The notes: generated by a model not told the origin, from the sequence alone. 64,000 nucleotides of DNA from DHVE2 group archaeon (GCA_026993785.1 JALWRZ010000010.1:372866-436865), one strand, 5' to 3'; shown: positions 16,649 to 25,843, numbered from the stretch's first letter. A program made the numbers and translations.

Positions 16649-16929
16649 AGCTCATCCCTTAGACGGACTTTAAGCTTGGAACTCGGATGAAATATGAATT
16701 TTTTGCGGGAGGGGATATGCACGATTTTTCTTGTTTTGATATCCCTAAATCTGCGCGGCCTTTGGGTCTTGGCCATAAATGTTCCGAAACCGGCTATAGT
16801 AACCATATTTCCCGCTCTAACCTCCTTAACTATCTCCTCGAGGAAGGCTTTAATTATCCTTTTAACCTCATGGGGGGATTCCAGATGTTTTCGCGCAATC
16901 TCATCACTGAGAAAATCCAGCCCCACCAT
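16645..16929 (-). CDS. HU-family DNA-binding protein (HTa-like)
   Basis: A 94-residue HU/IHF-fold protein. EEIVKEVRAGNMVTIAGFGTF covers the dimer core and the GFGTF turn, followed by the basic beta arm (TQRPRRFRDIKTRKIVHIP) that inserts in the DNA minor groove. HU-type histone-like proteins are rare in archaea and typical of Thermoplasmata relatives, where HTa coats the chromosome. The start at 16929 has GGTGA five bases upstream; the longer open frame to 17025 is not supported. It is first in an operon with the phosphohexomutase. Confidence 0.9.
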   Translation of the reverse strand: MVGLDFLSDEIARKHLESPHEVKRIIKAFLEEIVKEVRAGNMVTIAGFGTFMAKTQRPRRFRDIKTRKIVHIPSRKKFIFHPSSKLKVRLRDEL

Positions 16930-17067
16930 TTTTGTCACCGCATGACATAGTAAGTCACGGAATAAAAATTTTTTCCCGAAATTGAGGGTATATACTCTTA
17001 AAACTCTACGCAAAAATGGTAGCAAAGGTGGGCAAATAATAAATACTATATCTCATTTGTGTAATTA
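16930..17067 (+). promoter_or_regulatory. divergent promoter region of the HU and UPF0251 genes
   Basis: 138 bases between two divergent genes. AAATACTATAT at about 17041-17051 serves the UPF0251 gene with a leaderless start. On the minus strand the Shine-Dalgarno-like GCGGTGA precedes HU. The stretch AAAAATTTTTTCCC near 16965-16978 is AT-rich and may hold the HU TATA box. No further gene was seen. Confidence 0.45.
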
Positions 17068-17391
17068 ATGAGAGGATACGGTAGAAGAGGGAGAAGACGA
17101 GGACCTCGATGGATATCCTATATACCCCCGGTTACAAGCTACGCACCTCGAGGCATACCATATGTGAGAACAGTGATACTCTTTTACTCAGAACTGGAGG
17201 CCATGAGGCTCGTGGATGTGGAAGGTCTTACCCAGGAGGAGGCCGCAGCGAGGATGGGGGTATCCCGTAAAACCCTGTGGAACGAGCTGAAGAGTGGAAG
17301 AAGAAAGGTTGTGGAAGCAATCCTAAACGGATGGAACATAGAGATTAGAGGTCGAGAGAATTACTTCTACCGGGAGGAAGCAAATGAGTGA
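17068..17391 (+). CDS. UPF0251 (DUF134) helix-turn-helix protein
   Basis: 107 residues. The core LFYSELEAMRLVDVEGLTQEEAAARMGVSRKTLWNEL is the sigma-70-region-4-like helix-turn-helix of the UPF0251 family; the N-terminus is very Arg-rich and lacks the CRRI cysteine motif of many members. It is presumed to be a transcription regulator. The start overlaps nothing upstream, and the 3' end overlaps the DtxR-like gene by 8 bases, so the two regulators form an operon. Confidence 0.82.
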   Translation: MRGYGRRGRRRGPRWISYIPPVTSYAPRGIPYVRTVILFYSELEAMRLVDVEGLTQEEAAARMGVSRKTLWNELKSGRRKVVEAILNGWNIEIRGRENYFYREEANE

Positions 17392-17836
17392 GAAGGAGGA
17401 GGATTACCTTAAGGCCATATACAAGATAGTGGAGCAAAGAGGATTCGCAAGGAGCATCGAGATAGCCGAGATGCTGGATGTGAAGCCCGCCAGTGTCACA
17501 GATATGCTCAAGAAACTCCAGGGCAAGGGCTTTGTGATATACGAAAAATACAGGGGCATAATCCTCACCCCAAGAGGCAGGGAAATCGCCAAGAAGCTTT
17601 ATGAAAGAGAGAGAATAATAGAGGAATTTTTCCAAATTTTTGGCCTCAAGGGAGAAAATGCGGGTATATTGGCGAATAAGGTTGAGCATTACATAGACGA
17701 TGAATCCTTTTCAAGGATAAAGAAGTTCGTGGATTTTGTACGTAGCTTCAAAAGCAATCCCAAATGGCTTGAGCACTTCAACGAATTCATCAAAACAGGC
17801 AAGCTTCCAGAATGTGAAAGAATAAAGAAAGATTGA
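17384..17836 (+). CDS. DtxR/MntR-family metalloregulator-like protein
   Basis: 150 residues. The N-terminal winged helix (residues 5-62) closely follows Bacillus MntR, including EDYLKAIY and VIYEKYRGIILTPRG; a helical dimerisation domain follows and there is no SH3 domain. By alignment from memory of MntR ligands (D8, E11, H77, E99, E102, H103), the first Asp and E99 are kept but E11 is Lys, H77 is Glu, E102 is Ile and H103 is Asp. The metal site is therefore altered or lost. GGGAGG precedes the ATG. Confidence 0.83.
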   Translation: MSEKEEDYLKAIYKIVEQRGFARSIEIAEMLDVKPASVTDMLKKLQGKGFVIYEKYRGIILTPRGREIAKKLYERERIIEEFFQIFGLKGENAGILANKVEHYIDDESFSRIKKFVDFVRSFKSNPKWLEHFNEFIKTGKLPECERIKKD

Positions 17837-17868
17837 ATCGATATCTTTCCTTGCTTTCCTGGTAAAAA

Positions 17869-17878
17869 TTTTTATAAG
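17869..17878 (+). promoter_or_regulatory. hisS TATA box
   Basis: TTTTTATAAG lies 19-28 bases before the hisS ATG, giving a transcript that starts at or within a few bases of the start codon. Confidence 0.55.
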
Positions 17879-17896
17879 CAGTTCCAATAATCTTCT

Positions 17897-19129
17897 ATGA
17901 TTCAGAGACTCCGCGGATTTCGGGACATGTATCCTGAGTACATGCGTGCCCGCAGAATAGTATTCAACAAAATATGCGATGTTGCCCGGAGCTTCGGATT
18001 CCATGAAATAGATGCGCCAAGCTTGGAACTTCTCGATCTATTTCGTGTGAAAAGCGGCGAGGAGATAGTAAAGCAAACCTTCAGTTTTGTGGATAAAGGT
18101 GGGAGAGAAGTCACGCTAATCCCTGAGCTCACTCCTACCGTATCAAGGATGATCGCCGCCAGGAAGGACTTGGTGAAGCCAGTAAAATGGTTCTCCTTTC
18201 CCAAAATGTGGAGATACGAAGAGCCTCAAAGCGGGAGATTGCGGGAGTTTTATCAGTTTAATGCAGATATATTCGGAATAAGTAACATATACGCGGATGC
18301 AGAGATAATAGCCCTTGCTATGGAAATCCTGGATACTCTAGGGCTACAGGACAAATATGTGATGAGGGTAAGTGATAGAGTTCTAATGGAAGAGCTGCTA
18401 AGAAAGCTCCGCGTGGAAAATATAGAGGGGGCATTTAGGATCATAGACAAGAGGGATAAAATTCCGGAGGAGGTGTTCAGGGAGGAGATGCTTAAGTACT
18501 TGAGCTCTGAGGCGGTGGAGTATCTTTCCGAGATTCTTGAGATGAAGGGAGACATAGATACCGTGCTGGATAAGCTTCCAGAGAGCGAAAGAACCGCGAC
18601 TCTACTAGAGCTCAAGGATCTGCTAAGTGAATACGGGAAGAGTGTGATGCTTGACCTCTCTATAGTTAGAGGTCTTGCCTATTACACGGGAATAGTCTTC
18701 GAGGCGCATGATGCCAGGGGTGAGTTTAGGGCCATTCTAGGTGGCGGAAGATACGATGGGGTAGTGGAGCTATTTGGAGCGCAGCACACCCCCGCGGTTG
18801 GATTTGGCTTAGGTGATGTGGTTCTTGAGCTGATTATGCGTCGGGAGGGTGTATGGCCTGAAGAGAAGATAGATGTTGATTATTTCGTAGCCATTGTTCC
18901 GGGATTCAGGAAGGAGGCTATTAAAATAGCCACGAAGTTAAGAAGAAAAGGATATCGCGTGGATATAGAGCTGCAGGACCGCTCTTTGAGCAAACAGATG
19001 AAATACGCCAACAAGATAAACGCAAAACACGTTATAATTATAGGCGAAGAGATAAAGCGGGGAGCTGTGGTTGTTAAAAATATGGGAAGTGGAGAACAAA
19101 GAGAGGTAAAGCTGGAGGAAATTCTTTAA
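17897..19129 (+). CDS. hisS: histidyl-tRNA synthetase
   Basis: A 410-residue class II synthetase. Motif 1 LIPELTPTVSRMIAAR, motif 2 KMWRYEEPQSGRLREFYQFN and the His-specific LAYYTGIVFEA and GGGRYDGVVE motifs are all present, followed by the anticodon-binding domain. Transcription is probably leaderless from the TATA box at 17869-17878. It ends 4 bases from the stop of the convergent dehydrogenase gene. Confidence 0.97.
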   Translation: MIQRLRGFRDMYPEYMRARRIVFNKICDVARSFGFHEIDAPSLELLDLFRVKSGEEIVKQTFSFVDKGGREVTLIPELTPTVSRMIAARKDLVKPVKWFSFPKMWRYEEPQSGRLREFYQFNADIFGISNIYADAEIIALAMEILDTLGLQDKYVMRVSDRVLMEELLRKLRVENIEGAFRIIDKRDKIPEEVFREEMLKYLSSEAVEYLSEILEMKGDIDTVLDKLPESERTATLLELKDLLSEYGKSVMLDLSIVRGLAYYTGIVFEAHDARGEFRAILGGGRYDGVVELFGAQHTPAVGFGLGDVVLELIMRREGVWPEEKIDVDYFVAIVPGFRKEAIKIATKLRRKGYRVDIELQDRSLSKQMKYANKINAKHVIIIGEEIKRGAVVVKNMGSGEQREVKLEEIL

Positions 19130-19133
19130 AGGC

Positions 19134-20087
19134 TCATACAACCCTATTGAGTGGTTCTTCACCCTTGAGAACTCGGAGCACATCGCTGCATACCATCTCT
19201 GCCATCTTTCTACGGGTTCTCTCCGTTGCGCTGCCTATATGTGGAGTTAGTACCACATTGGGAAGTTGCAGCAACTCTTCCCTGATATTTGGCTCGTTTT
19301 CGAACACATCCAGTCCCACGGAGAAGACTTTGCCCTTTTTGATCGCCTTTATTAAGGCTTCTTCATCTATAACCTCGCCCCGGGAAGTGTTAACTATAAC
19401 AACGCCATCTTTCATCATCTCAAACTCTCTCTCTCCAAGAAGATGATAGGTGTGTTGGGTTAGAGGCACATGCAGTGTTATTATATCCGATTCCTGGAGA
19501 AGCTCCTCCAGAGTCACGAATTTCGCATCCACTTCCCTTTCAAATTCTTCCTTTCTTTCCCTGTCATAGTAGAGGATACGCATGTTAAAGCCCCTGGCCC
19601 TTCTCCCAACAGCCTGTCCAATTCTACCGGCACCTATGATGCCAATGGTAGCACCCCATACATCCTTACCGAGGAGAAGAAGCGGAGCCCAGCCCTTAAA
19701 CTCTCCACGACGCACAAGTTTATCGCCTTCCACAATTCTTCGCGATACTGCAAGAATAAGCGCAAAGGCCAGATCTGCAGTTGCATCTGTTAATACCCCA
19801 GGTGTGTTGACAACCACTATACCTTTCTTTCTTGCATATTCCACATCGATGTTGTTGTAGCCCACAGCATAATTGCCTATAACCTTGAGATTAGGTGCAG
19901 CATCCATCACCTCTCTGTCAATTTTATCTGTGAGCAGAGAGATCAGGGCATCGGCATCCTTCACGCCGTTTATTATCTCCTCTTTTGTGGGAATTCTTTC
20001 CTCCGGAAAAATGGTGACCTCGAGCCCTTCCCTCTCAAGAATCCTTATCCCATCCTCCGGAATCCGCCTGGTTATGAACACCTTCAT
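19134..20087 (-). CDS. D-2-hydroxyacid dehydrogenase (glyoxylate/hydroxypyruvate reductase type)
   Basis: 317 residues. Rossmann motif GIIGAGRIGQAVGRR, substrate Arg in VNTSRGEVIDE, catalytic Glu in VFENEP and catalytic His in LTPHIGSAT are all visible. The N-terminus MKVFITRRIPE matches Thermococcales glyoxylate reductase (GyaR), so 20087 was chosen as start; an in-frame ATG at 20129, directly behind the stop of the upstream gene, would add 14 residues. A role in serine synthesis (as SerA) cannot be excluded, but there is no ACT domain. Confidence 0.88.
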   Translation of the reverse strand: MKVFITRRIPEDGIRILEREGLEVTIFPEERIPTKEEIINGVKDADALISLLTDKIDREVMDAAPNLKVIGNYAVGYNNIDVEYARKKGIVVVNTPGVLTDATADLAFALILAVSRRIVEGDKLVRRGEFKGWAPLLLLGKDVWGATIGIIGAGRIGQAVGRRARGFNMRILYYDRERKEEFEREVDAKFVTLEELLQESDIITLHVPLTQHTYHLLGEREFEMMKDGVVIVNTSRGEVIDEEALIKAIKKGKVFSVGLDVFENEPNIREELLQLPNVVLTPHIGSATERTRRKMAEMVCSDVLRVLKGEEPLNRVV

Positions 20088-20129
20088 GCGTGGTGAATCT
20101 CCATGCTCTATTTTTATTTTCTCCCCCAT

Positions 20130-20441
20130 CTATTGAGATTCGTAGAACACCCTATAATGCTGCACATATTTCTCCTTCTCCAGAAGAAAATCATCATCCT
20201 CGGGATAATATTTAGCAAGCTCTGGATTATCCCCTGCAAAGCTCTTAACGGCATCCATGGATTCCCATAGAGTCACCAGGAGAAAATGGGCCATTTTATC
20301 CTCATCTCTTCTTGTGAAGTATATTTTTAGGAGCCCTCTGGCTGAGCTATAATCAGGTACTGCCCTCTCTATTAAGAATTTCTCATATTCATCTGCCTTC
20401 TCCACAGGCACTCTTCCATGCCACAACCTCATAACCACCAT
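20130..20441 (-). CDS. small ABM-like (ferredoxin-fold) protein
   Basis: 103 residues starting MVVMRLWHGRVPVEKADEYE, with HFLLVTLWESMDAVKSFAGD, as in antibiotic-biosynthesis-monooxygenase-type dimeric alpha/beta barrel proteins. Its substrate is unknown. GGTGA five bases before the ATG at 20441 fixes the start, and TTTATTTATACGG near 20475-20487 is the likely promoter. It precedes the hydroxyacid dehydrogenase with no spacer. Confidence 0.75.
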   Translation of the reverse strand: MVVMRLWHGRVPVEKADEYEKFLIERAVPDYSSARGLLKIYFTRRDEDKMAHFLLVTLWESMDAVKSFAGDNPELAKYYPEDDDFLLEKEKYVQHYRVFYESQ

Positions 20442-20542
20442 GTTTTCACCTTCTGAAGATAATTCACTTTTCCGTATAAATAAATTTGCGCTTAAAGTAA
20501 ATTTTAGAAAAATTAAAAAATCTGAAAAACATTGGGTGTGTG

Positions 20543-21436
20543 ATGGAGCGAAAAATAGCCCCGGGGATAATATCATTGATAATCCTATTGCTTCTTTTGG
20601 GAGTCTATCTATTTTATTCTCTCCCTTCCCACGCCCCCCATGAAAGCTCGGGGAATTATGCCACGCTAATCATTTCCCGGGATTTTGGCACCGATATCTT
20701 GGGGGTATGGAATGTAACCCCGGGCATTTCTGTGATGGACGCGCTGCTCTCTGTGGCCAATGTATCTACAGCCTACGGGGGCAAGTTTGTGGTGGCCATA
20801 AACAATATATCCTCTGATCCAAGAAATCAGGTGGACTGGTTTTACTATGTCAACGGCATTCTGGCCAATGTTGGAGCATGCGATTACGTTATAAGACCCG
20901 GAGACACCATTCGATGGGATTATCATGCCTGGAAGAAACTAATGGTGAATGCCGAGGTAGAAGATTTTCCCAATATGTTTCTCCAGGGCTACCAAAATAA
21001 GAGCTACCCCGTGGTTATCGCATACGAAGAAAAATTCCAGGATGATGCAAATCTCCTCGGGAAATTTTTGGAGGAAAGTGTAACGAAGATGAACATCATA
21101 CCTCTGGAAAATTTGAGCAAAGAGATGCTCAAGAAGGACAACGTGATTATCTTGGGCAATTCCAGCACGCTTGTAAAGGATATCAACGAGAAATATATGC
21201 AGCTTGGATGGAAATATCATATGGAAAGGGGATGCATGCTAGATGATGAAGGAAGGAAATACAGAGGTGCCTTTGCAGAGATAACTCAATCTCCCTACAA
21301 TCCTAAGGGTATAGGTGCATGCGAGAACCTGCTTCTCCTCATATCCGGCGAGGAGCCCTATGTTCATGAGGTGGTGATTAAGCTCATAAATGGAGAGATT
21401 AGCAGTTTCTGGCTTATGGTGGGTGATCCCCTATGA
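20543..21436 (+). CDS. membrane-anchored DUF4430 protein of the ECF transporter operon
   Basis: 297 residues. One N-terminal membrane span or uncleaved signal (about residues 7-26) is followed by a DUF4430/transcobalamin-like domain (about 38-135) with PGISVMDALLSVA and WFYYVNGILANVGACDYVIRPGD, then a domain of about 160 residues that I do not recognise. DUF4430 domains are often found with ECF-type cobalamin uptake genes, so this is probably a surface substrate receptor; that is inference. The gene overlaps ecfT by 4 bases. Confidence 0.78.
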   Translation: MERKIAPGIISLIILLLLLGVYLFYSLPSHAPHESSGNYATLIISRDFGTDILGVWNVTPGISVMDALLSVANVSTAYGGKFVVAINNISSDPRNQVDWFYYVNGILANVGACDYVIRPGDTIRWDYHAWKKLMVNAEVEDFPNMFLQGYQNKSYPVVIAYEEKFQDDANLLGKFLEESVTKMNIIPLENLSKEMLKKDNVIILGNSSTLVKDINEKYMQLGWKYHMERGCMLDDEGRKYRGAFAEITQSPYNPKGIGACENLLLLISGEEPYVHEVVIKLINGEISSFWLMVGDPL

Positions 21437-22329
21437 TTATCCTCCTCATCTTTCTTATAGCTACCATACTCATTCTCTTGGTCGGCGGTGGGATCCAGAT
21501 AGGAAAGAGAAGCATAAATCCTCCCCTACTTTTCATCTGGCTTATCGTGGTGATATATTTAACTCTCCTTTTCTCATCTCCATATTTTCTATTTCTCCTC
21601 TTCCTTTCCCTATTCATCGAAAAGCTTTTTCTCGAATCCTATCTATGGAAGAGATTTATGGGTTATTCTCTCTATCTCCTCCTCTTTATGGTTCTTTTTA
21701 ATCTCCTACTTGTTCAGAAGGGGGAGCATGTGATCCTCCAGCTTCCTCTTATTACCATCACCTGGGAATCTCTCAGCTTTGCCTATTCCATGGGACTGAG
21801 AATCATAATTATGATGGGTGCCTTTGCAATTTTCAATAGCAATGTAAGTATGGACGAGCTCATAGAAATCTTAGAGAAATTCAAGTTTCCCCAGAGCAGT
21901 CTCATCACCCTCGCCCTATCCCTAAGATTCTTTAACATAATTGCACAGGAGGCCTCCGATAGCCTGCAGGTTTTGAGTCTCCGCGGCTTCAATGTATCTT
22001 CGGGAAAACTAAGGGATAGGGTCAAATCAAGATATCCTGCCATGGTTGCACTTCTCAACAATTCCCTAGAGCGGGGAATTCAGGTGGCTGAGGCCCTGGA
22101 GATAAAAGGCTTTCCCTCCAAGACCAGAAATCCATGGAAAAGACTGCGCTTATCTGCCAAGGATGTAAGCATAGCCATACTTCTTTTATTCGATGCCATT
22201 ATTGCAACCGTCCTTCTATTCTACGGTAAGGGAAACGAACTGCTAAGTCCGGATAATATTCTATGGTATATACCCCTCTCTTTCCTAACCCTGACGATAC
22301 TTACTTCCAGGAGGGAGAACAATGATTGA
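21433..22329 (+). CDS. ECF transporter transmembrane subunit (EcfT-like)
   Basis: A 298-residue membrane protein. The cytosolic coupling segment has the LSLRGF and ALEIKGF motifs, which correspond to the A-R-x coupling helices of EcfT (CbiQ family). It transmits ATPase motion to the substrate-binding S subunit. It overlaps both the DUF4430 gene (4 bases) and the ATPase gene (8 bases), so the four genes form one operon. Confidence 0.88.
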   Translation: MIILLIFLIATILILLVGGGIQIGKRSINPPLLFIWLIVVIYLTLLFSSPYFLFLLFLSLFIEKLFLESYLWKRFMGYSLYLLLFMVLFNLLLVQKGEHVILQLPLITITWESLSFAYSMGLRIIIMMGAFAIFNSNVSMDELIEILEKFKFPQSSLITLALSLRFFNIIAQEASDSLQVLSLRGFNVSSGKLRDRVKSRYPAMVALLNNSLERGIQVAEALEIKGFPSKTRNPWKRLRLSAKDVSIAILLLFDAIIATVLLFYGKGNELLSPDNILWYIPLSFLTLTILTSRRENND

Positions 22330-23923
22330 GCTGCAGGGATTCTCCTTCAGATACTCACCCTCACATTTCTTTGCTCTCAAAGATATAAGTATTCGAATAC
22401 TCCCCGGTGAATTCGTTCTTATCGTCGGAGATTCTGGAAGCGGAAAGACAACTCTGCTGCGAGCTATCAACGGACTCGTTCCCCATTTCTACGGTGGAGA
22501 ATACAGGGGCAAGGTGATAGTTGAGGGTAAGGAAGTGAGTGAAACTTCGCCCCGAAAATTGGCGGCGATAGTGGGCTCTGTGTTTCAGGATCCTGAGAAC
22601 CAGATTCTTATGAGCACGGTAGAGCGGGAAATATCCTTTCCTCTGGAAAATCGGGGGATGAAGGAGGCGGAGATAGAAAAAAGGGTAGAAGAGGCCCTGG
22701 AACTCCTGGGGATATATCATTTAAGGGAGCGAAAAATAGAGAGCCTCTCAGGTGGAGAGAAGCAAAAGGTTGCTATTGCTGCCGCCATGGCCTCATATCC
22801 ACGCTATCTCCTTCTCGATGAACCCACCAGCCAGATAGATCCCAACAGCGCAGAGGAGTTACTGGCGCTTCTTGAGAGACTCAACGACGATCTCGGAATT
22901 GGAATAGTGCTGGTGGAGCATCGAATGGAGAGAACCATGCATCGTGCAGATCGCCTGATTGTTATGAACGCAGGAAAGATAATATGCGATGGAGAGCCCA
23001 GAATGGTGGCTTCGAAAATTGATTTGGATGCGCTGGGGATAGGATATCCCCAGATTACGAGAGTAGCGCGTAAAATGGAATTAAAGTACCTTCCACTAAC
23101 GGTGAAGGAAGGAAGAAAAGCACTTAGCCACTTATTTGGGAAAGTGAAGATAACCCAGGAGAAATATGAGAAAGAGAAGGTAGGTGAAGCAATGTCCCTC
23201 TCCTTCTCCTACGATGGGAAGAGAGTTATAAGAGATCTCACACTTGAGCTATTCAGGGGCGAGGTTCTGGGACTTATGGGAAGAAACGGGGCTGGAAAAA
23301 CCACACTGGCAAAGCTTCTCAGTGGATTGCTAAAACCTCAGAGAGGAAAGATAAGAATTATGGGCAAAGATATAGCCGCTATAAACGAGAGGGAGAGAAG
23401 CAAACTCGTATCCATGGTTTTTCAGAATCCCAACGTTCATCTATTTCAGGATACCATTTACGATGATATTGCCCTATCCTCTGAGGATAATGAAAAGGTG
23501 AAAAGCATTATGAAAAAGCTGGGAATATGGAAGCTCAAAGACAGGAGCGGTAAAGAGCTCTCTGGAGGGGAGAGGATGCTAGCTGCCATAGCGAGCATAG
23601 CAGTGAAGGAGCCTGAGCTTCTAATCCTTGATGAGCCTACCAGGGGGCTATCTTACAGATTTAAAAGAGTTCTCTCTTCGTATCTGAGAGATTATGCCTC
23701 CCGACATTCTGTAATCTTGATAAGTCACGATGTGGAGATGATTGCCAGAACAGTCCAAAGAGTGGCCATACTTTCCAGGGGCAAAATAATCGTGGAGGGA
23801 AACAAGAGGGATATTCTCTCTTCCTCACTTATTTACTCCACGCAGCTCAACAAAGTGGCGCAGGGTATTCCAGATGCGGATAAAAGAGTGCTCATAGAAG
23901 AGGATCTGGAGGGAGTGATTTGA
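22322..23923 (+). CDS. ECF transporter ATPase, two ABC domains fused (EcfA-EcfA')
   Basis: 533 residues made of two complete ABC ATPase halves. The first has Walker A GDSGSGKTT at 36-44, signature LSGGEKQK and Walker B YLLLDEPTS. The second has GRNGAGKTT at about 320-328, LSGGERML and LLILDEPTR. It energises vitamin uptake through EcfT. Fused duplicated ATPases are usual in dedicated (group I) ECF systems. Its stop overlaps the TTG start of the S-component gene. Confidence 0.93.
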   Translation: MIELQGFSFRYSPSHFFALKDISIRILPGEFVLIVGDSGSGKTTLLRAINGLVPHFYGGEYRGKVIVEGKEVSETSPRKLAAIVGSVFQDPENQILMSTVEREISFPLENRGMKEAEIEKRVEEALELLGIYHLRERKIESLSGGEKQKVAIAAAMASYPRYLLLDEPTSQIDPNSAEELLALLERLNDDLGIGIVLVEHRMERTMHRADRLIVMNAGKIICDGEPRMVASKIDLDALGIGYPQITRVARKMELKYLPLTVKEGRKALSHLFGKVKITQEKYEKEKVGEAMSLSFSYDGKRVIRDLTLELFRGEVLGLMGRNGAGKTTLAKLLSGLLKPQRGKIRIMGKDIAAINERERSKLVSMVFQNPNVHLFQDTIYDDIALSSEDNEKVKSIMKKLGIWKLKDRSGKELSGGERMLAAIASIAVKEPELLILDEPTRGLSYRFKRVLSSYLRDYASRHSVILISHDVEMIARTVQRVAILSRGKIIVEGNKRDILSSSLIYSTQLNKVAQGIPDADKRVLIEEDLEGVI

Positions 23924-24633
23924 AGGGGAGTTCACTGCTTCTGCCTGGAATACTTATAGCGCTCATAATTCTTGCTTATTTTTACCCGCAGCAGCTCTCA
24001 CAGCTCTCGGGACTCCTCTCTCTTCTGCTTCTGGCACTTCTATTTCTCCAGCTGTTTTTTTACTATGAAAGAAAGATCTCTGGCTCCAAGGAAGTAGCTA
24101 CTATATCGATACTCGGCGCTTTCTCTGCCGCTGCCAGGATACCATTTGCTGCCATACCCTCTGTGCAGCCTTGCACATTCATAATTCTCGTTTCTGGATA
24201 CGTATTCGGTCCCCTGGCCGGTTTTATGGTAGGTGCAGAAACTGCGCTGCTCTCCAACTTCTTTTTAGGGCAGGGACCCTGGACCCCCTGGCAGATGTTC
24301 GCCTGGGGTCTCGCAGGCATAATCGGATGGCTTTTCAGAAAGATTGCTAAAGGAAATAGATACGAGCATTATCTATTTATCATTGTGGGCATTCTCTCCG
24401 CTTACCTATACGGCGTGATAATGAACCTCTCCTACTGGCTCATGTATATGGGGACACATACTTGGGAAAGCTTTGTTTACGCGGAAGCCCTATCCTTCTG
24501 GTACGACACGTTGCATGCGGCAGGAAATGCCATATTCATAGACCTCTTTGCCGTAAGATTCATCAAAATACTGGAAGATTTCAAGATGCGATTTGCCCTC
24601 TTCAATAATAGTGAAGCTCCTTCTGTTTCATAA
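23920..24633 (+). CDS. ECF transporter S component (probable cobalamin-type)
   Basis: 237 residues with about seven membrane spans. FSAAARIPFAAIPSVQPCTFIILVSGYVFGPLAGFMVGA and GQGPWTPWQMFAWGLAG match S components annotated for cobalamin (CbrT-like). The substrate is inferred from this resemblance and the DUF4430 neighbour. The start is TTG at 23920, overlapping the previous stop (TTGA), with GGAGGGAG as Shine-Dalgarno site. The 3' end overlaps truD by 32 bases. Confidence 0.82.
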   Translation: MKGSSLLLPGILIALIILAYFYPQQLSQLSGLLSLLLLALLFLQLFFYYERKISGSKEVATISILGAFSAAARIPFAAIPSVQPCTFIILVSGYVFGPLAGFMVGAETALLSNFFLGQGPWTPWQMFAWGLAGIIGWLFRKIAKGNRYEHYLFIIVGILSAYLYGVIMNLSYWLMYMGTHTWESFVYAEALSFWYDTLHAAGNAIFIDLFAVRFIKILEDFKMRFALFNNSEAPSVS

Positions 24634-25843
24634 ATTCCCGCATAAGCGAAGTGGCATAGGAGCCGCGGTGAAGGACAAAGGAGAAGAGACAATTCTCCCG
24701 CGAATACTCTATTACGGGAGCCAAGACATTTCTTCTTCTTCCCTTGGAGCTTAGCTCTCTCATTTCCCTTATTCTAAACATATTTAGGGTAATACCCTCT
24801 TCTTCCAGTACCTCTTTTTCGATTTCTCCCTGCACTCCAGAGCTTAACTGGGTTTTGTAGCCAAATAGGGGCGCGGACAGATACGCTTTCCTCTCCCCAA
24901 TCCTTCTTTCTAGGGTTCTTATATTAAAGGCATCAACCATAACAAATTCTTGCGTGGGCAATCCTTGAGAATCCACTTTCATTACTACATCGCCCACTCT
25001 CAGCTGCAAACCCATTTGCAATCTTCTGCTCACGATCTTATTGAAGAGATATGCCTGGTATGCATGCACGAATAGGAAAAGCAAGTTTTTTGGCAGCACT
25101 CGCAGGGCACCCTTGAAATCTCCCGGATTCTTTACTAGATAATTTAGCATTGCCCTCTCGTATTCCGCATTTCTTCTGATATTTTTCAACGCTTCCCTGG
25201 CATCCATGCTCTGAAAGAATATATCCCGACCGGGATCCTCCTCAAAGGCAGAAGGATATCCTATGTAATATCTCACAGCCTCATCATATTTACCCAGGAG
25301 TATATACTTTCCAACTATATGGGTGATAGGTCTCGTGGCTCCAAATCTCTGCACCCCGAAAAAATTGGGGAAAAAACCGTTCAATTCCTCTTCTATTTTC
25401 GTTACTCGACAATTGCATATGGCATCACTAACCACAACTCGAAATCTATTTCCAAATAAATCTCCAAGCTCAAGAGCACCATTGCTCCTGAAACTCTCTA
25501 GGATTTCCACATCCTTGAGATTCACCCTCAACTCTCCGGGATAATTGAGAATGCAGAAATACTGAACGCTCACAGCTCTCTTATCCTTCGTGCCTGCGAA
25601 TTTTATGCGGTTCCTGCTTATCCCCAGCGTTCTGCTCAGAATCTTAACGAATCTGTTCGTCTCCCAGTTCTTAAGCTTTACCTTGAGCCATAGATTCCTT
25701 CCCTGAGAATCCTTTTTAACTTCCAGGGGAATTTCCTCAACGTAGAACTCCTCAACCCTTTTCCTCAGCTTGCCTCCTATTCCCGGTGTGTGAGATAAAA
25801 AAGAAGAGATGCCAATATCCTCTTCCACAGGTATTCTTGGCAT
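24602..25843 (-). CDS. truD: tRNA pseudouridine synthase D
   Basis: A 413-residue TruD. The catalytic Asp lies in KFAGTKDKRAVSVQ, and NFFGVQRFG is the second family signature, with the TRUD insertion domain following. It makes pseudouridine 13 in tRNA. The ATG at 25843 abuts the ndk stop (25844), so it is probably the last gene of the L7Ae-S28e-L24e-ndk-truD operon. Confidence 0.95.
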   Translation of the reverse strand: MPRIPVEEDIGISSFLSHTPGIGGKLRKRVEEFYVEEIPLEVKKDSQGRNLWLKVKLKNWETNRFVKILSRTLGISRNRIKFAGTKDKRAVSVQYFCILNYPGELRVNLKDVEILESFRSNGALELGDLFGNRFRVVVSDAICNCRVTKIEEELNGFFPNFFGVQRFGATRPITHIVGKYILLGKYDEAVRYYIGYPSAFEEDPGRDIFFQSMDAREALKNIRRNAEYERAMLNYLVKNPGDFKGALRVLPKNLLFLFVHAYQAYLFNKIVSRRLQMGLQLRVGDVVMKVDSQGLPTQEFVMVDAFNIRTLERRIGERKAYLSAPLFGYKTQLSSGVQGEIEKEVLEEEGITLNMFRIREMRELSSKGRRRNVLAPVIEYSRENCLFSFVLHRGSYATSLMREFMKQKELHYY

